Below, piece after piece: positions 55,195 through 64,000 of a stretch of 64,000 nt of DNA; the first letter of the stretch is position 1, and every line of letters starts with the position of its first letter. Below the pieces are notes generated by a model. The model made no database searches. It had not been told where the DNA came from and was given only the letters and a program-made list of their open reading frames with translations. Source of the stretch: Chrysogorgia sp. JL179-B06 (Eukaryota; Cnidaria; Anthozoa; Scleralcyonacea; Chrysogorgiidae); assembly GCA_035772405.1 (NCBI GenBank), contig JAYKKM010000181.1, positions 603,501 through 667,500 on the forward strand, in the 5' to 3' direction. The translations under genes and the position numbers were made by a program.

Positions 55195-57410
55195 ATAGAT
55201 CCTCACAACAAATGACACAAGGGATGACAAACGAACTCTCGCAGGGAAATATTGAAGAAAATCAAAAATGGAAAACAACGTCGCCCCAACAAAAGACGCA
55301 AGAGATTCACACAAACCTCGGCGGTAAAATGTGAAGAATTTAAAAATAAGAAACAACGAAACAGACAGACACGAAAATATACAGAAGTATAAACGCAACA
55401 CATCCTTACCGAAACAGTTTCATATTGGTGTTTCCGATACAAATCCAGACAACAAATCACGCAAGAGATTATTATAAAGTGGCTTCGGTGGCCAAGGAGT
55501 TCGAGCGTCAGCTTCCCATCACTGTGTTCGCGTGTGATACTTGGTGAGCACAAATACTTGGCTTCGAAAATACGACCACACGTGGGAAGAGTTCGTCAAC
55601 TCTCAGCCGAACGTCGTGGGTTTTCTCCGGCCAGTCCGGTTTCCCCTCACTGGAAAAGTTGCCATGGGTTAGCAAATAGAAACTAGGAAAGTAAAATAAC
55701 ACAGTTATTGTAAAGATAAATATTAATAAGTAATAATAAGGTTAAGTAATAATTTTCTTCGATCTTTATTCTTTAATGATAATTCTCCTTAAACTTTATA
55801 TAAACCTTTTTGAACTGATTATATGTAAATAGATTAACAAATAACTTCCACTAGAGGTATTATTTAAAAAACCTTTTAGGTTTCTATAGTAGCTAGGCCC
55901 CTAACCCAAAAAATGAATAATTCTCATAATGTAAATAATTCAAATGCATGGCGAAAAATAAATAATAAAAAAGTGCTAGGTAGTATAGCATAATACTTAA
56001 TGTAATCAGCAACTAAAAAGTTCCGACGGGGTGTGAGTTAAATAATAAATGTATCCACATAAATGCTCGTAGAAAAATTTCAATAAATTACAAAATGGAA
56101 AACAGCGAGACAGACACAACAAATATAAAATAAAGTAAACGTATGGCGTCTTCAACGACACAGTCTCACACCCGTGTTTACAATACAAGTAATTCTTCAC
56201 TTAATAGAAGATTAGCTACAATATAATATACCTCAACTATATATTGTCCAATCAAAGAGCTACATTGTACCACGTGACCAGTCAATTTAAACTCGAATTT
56301 CCCGTTTTAAACCTCGAATTCCCCGCTGATGACGTCATCAGAGGGTAATTCGAGTTCGAATACCCCGCTCGTACCCAGTACTCGCGCGTAAACCAAGACG
56401 ATTGGTAGAACCATTTATAGACCCTCCGCTCGGGGAATTCGTCGAAACATCATTACCCCTCGGAATGATATATCCCTCGGGTAATATTTCGTCGAATTCC
56501 CCGAGCGGAGGGTCTATAAATGATAAGTATAACCCATTCAATCTAGCGATAATCATCAACTTTTTTATTATATAACCTGACGCAAACACAGTTTGTTTGA
56601 AGAAATTTATAAAATGGGAATCAACAAAACAGACACAAAAAAGATAAAATACAAAGCGATTATGATAATGTAAAACATCCTCGAAGAAACAGTTTCACAT
56701 TGGTGTTTTTAATACAAGTCCCCACAACACGAGACGCAAGAGATTACACACAAACCTCAGCAGTAAAATGTGATGAAATTAAAAAATAAGAAACGATGAA
56801 ACAGACACAACAAATATAAAACACAGAGGTATAAGTATAGCGTCTTCAATGACGCGGTTCCATGTATGCCCGTGTTTCCAATACAAGTAATTATTCACTT
56901 AATAGAAGACTATAGTTACAATATCATCCATTTAATCTTGCTATAATCATACTTTTCATTATATAACCTGATGAAAACACAGTTTGTTTGGGAGTAATTG
57001 AAAGTACTTACTGGGCACGTAAGCCCTCTTCTAAGGCCCATTTACACGATACAACTTGTCGTATACAATTGAATATTATTGACTTCGTAATTGACTTGTC
57101 GTATTTAAGTTCCCGCAACAAATGACGCAAGAAATTACACACGAAACCTCGCAAGAAAACGTGAAGAAATTTATAAAAATGCGAATCAACAAAACAGACA
57201 GACAAAGATTAAATACAGAAGTATAACATAAGGCATCTTTAACGAAACAGTTTCGCATTCGTGTTTCCTTGTTTCCAACACAAGTCCCAAAGGAAATCAC
57301 GCAAGAGATTACATAGGTACCCTCGCACGAAAATATGAAGAAATTTAATGAATAGGAAACAACAAAACAGACAGACGACAGATAGACACAACAAATATAA
57401 AATCAAAATG
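55195..57410 (+). repeat. Diverged satellite monomers, edge of the array
   Basis: At about 55195-55470, 56027-56190, 56585-56900 and 57100-57390 the order (GTGTTTCC..ACAAGTCC / CAACAAATGACGCAAGAGATT / GAAGAAATTTA.AAATGGGAA / ACAGACAGA) of the main monomer recurs with many changes and other DNA between copies. Confidence 0.75.
56412..56522. mobile_element. 111-base hairpin MITE
   Basis: CATTTATAGACCCTCCGCTC is mirrored at the right; arms are 34 bases (56412-56445, 56489-56522). It sits between diverged satellite copies. Confidence 0.85.
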
Positions 57411-57700
57411 GGATAGTGTACATCAGTGGCAGTACTACCGGTGTGAAAATGGTGCACCGCATCGAGGCCCATGAGCCGAGGGAGCCCATCCAGCAAACTG
57501 CCTCTTCATTAATGGTGCTATTAATAATAATATTTTCTTAAAAAATAATGGATAGACTACAAAAAAAGTGATTTGTGTTCTTTAAATGTTATTCAAAAGT
57601 GCTCCCAAAATGCAAGGAAATACCATTTCAGAACCCCTAAATTCAAACATTTTCGGTGGAAAATCCCCCGGGCACCCACGTAGTGCCACCACCGGTGTAC
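57411..57700. other. Unique spacer before the homogeneous array
   Basis: No gene and no monomer similarity apart from its last bases. Confidence 0.5.
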
Positions 57701-58582
57701 ATGTAAGGCATCTTTCCCGAAATAGTTATATATTGGTGTTTCTAAAACAAGTCCCCACAACAAATCACGCAAGAGATTACACACGCACCCTTGAAGGAAA
57801 CTATGAAGAAAATTAAAGAATGGGAAACAACGAGACAAAGGGACAGACAGACAGACAGACAACATATTGACAAGCACAAAAGAATACAGAGGTACAGTAT
57901 AATGTAACGCATCTTTCCCGAAACAGTTACATATTGGTGTTTCTAAAACAAGTCCCCACAACAAATCACGCGAGAGATTACACACGCACCCTTGAAGGAA
58001 ACTATGAAGAAATTTAAAGAATGGGAAACAACGAGACAAAGGGACAGACAGACAACATATTGACAAGCACAAAAGAATACAGAGCTACAGTATAATGTAA
58101 GGCATCTTTCCCGAAACAGTTACATATTGGTGTTTCCAAAACAAGTCCCCACAACAAATCACGCAAGAGATTACACACGCACCTTTGAAGAAAACTATGA
58201 AGAAATTTAAAGAATGGGAAACAACGAGACAAAGGGACAGACAGACAACATATTGACAAGCACAAAATAATACAGAGGTACAGTATAATGTAAGGCATCT
58301 TTCCCGAAACAGTTACATATTGGTGTTTCTAAAACAAGTCCCCACAACAAATCACGCAATAGATTACACACGCACCCTTGAAGAAAACTATGAACAAATT
58401 TAAAGAATGGGAAACAACGACTGACAAGCACAAAAGAATACAGAGGTACAGTATAATGTAAGGAATCTTTCCCGAAACAGTTACATATTAGTGTTTCCAA
58501 ATCACGCGAGAGATTACAGACGCACCCTTGAAGGAAACTATGAAGAAATATAAAGAATAGGAAACAACGAGACAAAGGGAGG

Positions 58583-58617
<35 letters not shown>

Positions 58618-59373
58618 CACATATTGACAATCACAAAAGAATACAGAGGTACAGTATAATGTAAGGCATCTTTCCCGAAACAGTTACATATTGGTGTTTC
58701 TAAAACAAGTCCCCACAACAAATCACGCAAGAGATAACATACGCACCCTTCAAGAAACTATGAAGAAATTTAAAGAATGGGAAACAACGAGACAAAGGGA
58801 CAGACAGACAACATATTGACAAGCACAAAAGAATACAGTGCTTCAGTATAATGTAAGGCATCTTTCCCGAAATAGTTACATATTGGTGTTTCCAAAACAA
58901 GTCCCCACAACAAATCACGCAAGAGATTACACACGCACCCTTGAAGGAAACTATGAAGAAATTTAAAGAATGGGAAACAACGAGACAAAGGGACAGACAG
59001 ACAACATATTGACAAGCACAAAAGAATACAGAGCTACAGTATAATGTAAGGCATCTTTCCCGAAATAGTTACATATTGGTGTTTCTAAAACAAGTCCCCA
59101 CAACAAATCACGCAAGAGATTACACACGTACCCTTGAAGGAAACTATGAAGAAATTTAAAGAATGGGAAACGAGACAAAGGGACAGACAGACCACATATT
59201 GACAAGCACAAAAGAATACAGAGGTACAGTATAATGTAAGGCATCTTTCCCGAAACAGTTACATATTGGTGTTTCTAAAACAAGTCCCCACAACAAATCA
59301 CGCAAGAGATTACACACGCACCCTTGAAGAAAACTATGAAGAAATTTAAAGAATGGGAAACAACGAGACAAAG

Positions 59374-59660
<287 letters not shown>

Positions 59661-60379
59661 TATTGACAAGCACAAAAAAATACAGAGGTACAGTATAATG
59701 TAAGGCATCTTTCCCGAAACAGTTACATATTCGTGTTTCTAAAACAAGTCCCCACAACAAATCACGCGAGAGATTACACACGCACCCTTGAAGGAAACTA
59801 TGAAGAAATTTAAAGAATGGGAAACAACGAGACAAAGGGACAGACAGACAACATATTGACAAGCACAAAAGAATACAGAGCTACAGTATAATGTAAGGCA
59901 TCTTTCCCGAAACAGTTACATATTGGTGTTTCCAAAACAAGTCCCCACAACAAATCACGCAAGAGATTACACACGCACCTTTGAAGAAAACTATGAAGAA
60001 ATTTAAAGAATGGGAAACAACGAGACAAAGGGACAGACAGACAACATATTGACAAGCACAAAATAATACAGAGGTACAGTATAATGTAAGGCATCTTTCC
60101 CGAAACAGTTACATATTGGTGTTTCTAAAACAAGTCCCCACAACAAATCACGCAATAGATTACACACGCACCCTTGAAGAAAACTATGAACAAAATTTAA
60201 AGAATGGGAAACAACGACTGACAAGCACAAAAGAATACAGAGGTACAGTATAATGTAAGGAATCTTTCCCGAAACAGTTACATATTAGTGTTTCCAAATC
60301 ACGCGAGAGATTACAGACGCACCCTTGAAGGAAACTATGAAGAAATATAAAGAATAGGAAACAACGAGACAAAGGGAGG

Positions 60380-60422
<43 letters not shown>

Positions 60423-61176
60423 CACATATTGACAATCACAAAAGAATACAGAGGTACAGTATAATGTAAGGCATCTTTCCCGAAACAGTTACATATTGGT
60501 GTTTCTAAAACAAGTCCCCACAACAAATCACGCAAGAGATAACATACGCACCCTTCAAGAAACTATGAAGAAATTTAAAGAATGGGAAACAACGAGACAA
60601 AGGGACAGACAGACAACATATTGACAAGCACAAAAGAATACAGTGCTTCAGTATAATGTAAGGCATCTTTCCCGAAATAGTTACATATTGGTGTTTCCAA
60701 AACAAGTCCCCACAACAAATCACGCAAGAGATTACACACGCACCCTTGAAGGAAACTATGAAGAAATTTAAAGAATGGGAAACAACGAGACAAAGGGACA
60801 GACAGACAACATATTGACAAGCACAAAAGAATACAGAGCTACAGTATAATGTAAGGCATCTTTCCCGAAATAGTTACATATTGGTGTTTCTAAAACAAGT
60901 CCCCACAACAAATCACGCAAGAGATTACACACGTACCCTTGAAGGAAACTATGAAGAAATTTAAAGAATGGGAAACGAGACAAAGGGACAGACAGACCAC
61001 ATATTGACAAGCACAAAAGAATACAGAGGTACAGTATAATGTAAGGCATCTTTCCCGAAACAGTTACATATTGGTGTTTCTAAAACAAGTCCCCACAACA
61101 AATCACGCAAGAGATTACACACGCACCCTTGAAGAAAACTATGAAGAAATTTAAAGAATGGGAAACAACGAGACAA

Positions 61177-61472
<296 letters not shown>

Positions 61473-62416
61473 CATATTGACAAGCACAAAAAAATACAGA
61501 GGTACAGTATAATGTAAGGCATCTTTCCCGAAACAGTTACATATTCGTGTTTCTAAAACAAGTCCCCACAACAAATCAGGCAAGAGATTACACACGCACC
61601 CTTCAAGGAAACTATGAAGAAATTTAAAGAATGGGAAACAACCAGACAAAGGGACAGACAGACAACATATTGACAAGCACAAAAGAATACAGAGGTACAG
61701 TATAATGTAAGGCATCTTTCCCGAAACAGTTATATATTGGTGTTTCTAAACAAGTCCCCACAACAAATCACGAAAGAGATTACACACGCACCCTTCAAGA
61801 AACTATGAAGAAATTTAAAGAATGGGAAACAACGAGACAAAGGGACAGACAGACAACATATTGACAAGCACAAAAGAATACAGAGCTACAGTATAATGTA
61901 AGGCATCTTTCCCCAAATAGTTACATATTGGTGTTTCCAAAACAAAGTCCCCACAACAAATCACGCAAGAGATTACACACGCACCCTTGAAGGAAACTAT
62001 GAAGAAATTTAAAGAATGGGAAACAACGAGACAAAGGGATAGACAGACAACATATTGACAAGCACAAAAGAATACAGAGCTACAGTATAATGTAAGGCAT
62101 CTTTCCCGAAATAGTTACATATTGGTGTTTCTAAAACAAGTCCCCACAACAAATCACGCAAGAGATTACACACGTACCCTTGAAGGAAACTATGAAGAAA
62201 TTTAAAGAATGGGAAACGAGACAAAGGGACAGACAGACCACATATTGACAAGCACAAAAGAATACAGAGGTACAGTATAATGTAAGGCATCTTTCCCGAA
62301 ACAGTTACATATTGGTGTTTCTAAAACAAGTCCCCACAACAAATCACGCAAGAGATTACACACGCACCCTTGAAGAAAACTATGAAGAAATTTAAAGAAT
62401 GGGAAACAACGAGACA

Positions 62417-62706
<290 letters not shown>

Positions 62707-64000
62707 GCTACAGTATAATGTAAGGCATCTTTCCCCAAATAGTTACATATTGGTGTTTCCAAAACAAGTCCCCACAACAAATCACGCAAGAGATTACACA
62801 CGCACCCTTGAAGGAAACTATGAAGAAATTTAAAGAATGGGAAACAACGAGACAAAGGGACAGACAGACAACATATTGACAAGCACAAAAAAATACAGAG
62901 GTACAGTATAATGTAAGGCATCTTTCCCGAAACAGTTACATATTGGTGTTTCTAAAACAAGTCCCCACAACAAATCACGCAAGAGATTACGCACGCACCC
63001 TTGAAGAAAACTATGAAGAAATTTAAAGAATGGGAAACAACGAGACAAAGGGACAGACAGACAACATATTGACAAGCACAAAAGAATACAGAGGTACAGT
63101 ATAATGTAACGCATCTTTCCCGAAACAGTTACATATTGGTGTTTCTAAAACAAGTCCCCACAACAAATCACGCGAGAGATTACACACGCACCCTTGAAGG
63201 AAACTATGAAGAAATTTAAAGAATGGGAAACAACGAGACAAAGGGACAGACAGACAACATATTGACAAGCACAAAAGAATACAGAGCTACAGTATAATGT
63301 AAGGCATCTTTCCCGAAACAGTTACATATTGGTGTTTCTAAAACAAGTCCCCACAACAAATCACGCAAGAGATTACACACGCACCCTTGAAGGAAACTAT
63401 GAAGAAATTTAAAGAATGGGAAACAACGAGACAAAGGGACAGACAGACAACATATTGACAAGCACAAAAGAATACAGAGGTACAGTATAATGTAAGGCAT
63501 CTTTCCCGAAACAGTTACATATTGGTGTTTCTAAAACAAGTCCCCACAACAAATCACGCAAGAGATTACACACGCACCCTTGAAGAAAACTATGAAGAAA
63601 TTTAAAGAATGGGAAACAACGAGACAAAGGGACAGACAGACAACATATTGACAAGCACAAAAAAATACAGAGGTACAGTATAATGTAACGCATCTTTCCC
63701 GAAACAGTTACATATTGGTGTTTCTAAAACAAGTCCCCACAACAAATCACGCGAGAGATTACACACGCACCTTTGAAGAAAACTATGAAGAAATTTAAAG
63801 AATGGGAAACAACGAGACAAAGGGACGGACAGACCACATATTGACAAGCACAAAAGAATACAGAGGTACAGTATAATGTAAGGTATCTTTCCCGAAACAG
63901 TGACATATTGGTGTTTCTAAAACAAGTCCCCACAACAAATCACGCAAGAGATTACACACGCACCCTTGAAGAAAACTATGAAGAAATTTAAAGAATGGGA

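Overview
This window is eukaryotic, almost certainly from an invertebrate animal. Genes are split by GT..AG introns, some only about 55 bases long. The repeat families fit an early-branching or marine metazoan such as a cnidarian or sponge: Polinton-type polymerase, DD35E Tc1, CR1/L2-like LINEs, a Penelope-like element, Kolobok, a THAP/P-element transposon, tRNA- and 5S-derived repeats. The species cannot be fixed from the sequence. I found no convincing single-copy host gene; the 64 kb is essentially transposons nested in transposons, ending in satellite DNA.

Region 1 (1-2650) holds an unrecognised minus-strand gene running off the left edge and a plus-strand protein-primed type B DNA polymerase remnant of Polinton/adintovirus type, cut off at about 2651. 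Region 2 (2651-16447) is a head-to-tail tandem array of a 6.24-kb unit, 2.2 copies. Each unit carries a DD35E Tc1-like transposase, three tRNA-like repeats, a broken HUH-endonuclease/SF3-helicase Rep gene, and an inverted cluster of GTGGTTTACT decamers just behind it. The third copy breaks inside a LINE.

Region 3 (16448-25990) contains two decayed LINEs on the minus strand, a 1.3-kb foldback element with arms of about 600 bases, and inverted Penelope-like fragments with a GIY-YIG endonuclease piece.

Region 4 (26002-41076) is the best-resolved object: a 15,075-base Kolobok-type transposon flanked by TTAA, with two convergent genes. The minus-strand gene is a multi-exon THAP-DDE transposase. 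The plus-strand gene resembles the cysteine-rich P2X7 C-terminal (ballast) domain. The genes meet at an AT palindrome that offers AATAAA signals on both strands. The transposase's first intron was invaded successively by an element with 8-base CCTAGAAG duplications (30874-40308), a hAT-like element (31372-40045), and an apparently intact P-element-like transposon (33539-39802, 8-base duplication GTTTGAGG) whose 874-residue THAP transposase has no visible lesion.

Region 5 (41077-54200) is a graveyard of short inverted-repeat elements (including one holding a 9-bp minisatellite), a tyrosine-recombinase fragment, a transposase-like fragment and a 2A-like peptide remnant. Region 6 (about 54200-64000) is a satellite: diverged monomers at its edge grade into a homogeneous 193-bp tandem array with (GACA)n expansions and a higher-order repeat of about 1.8 kb. 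It continues beyond the right edge.
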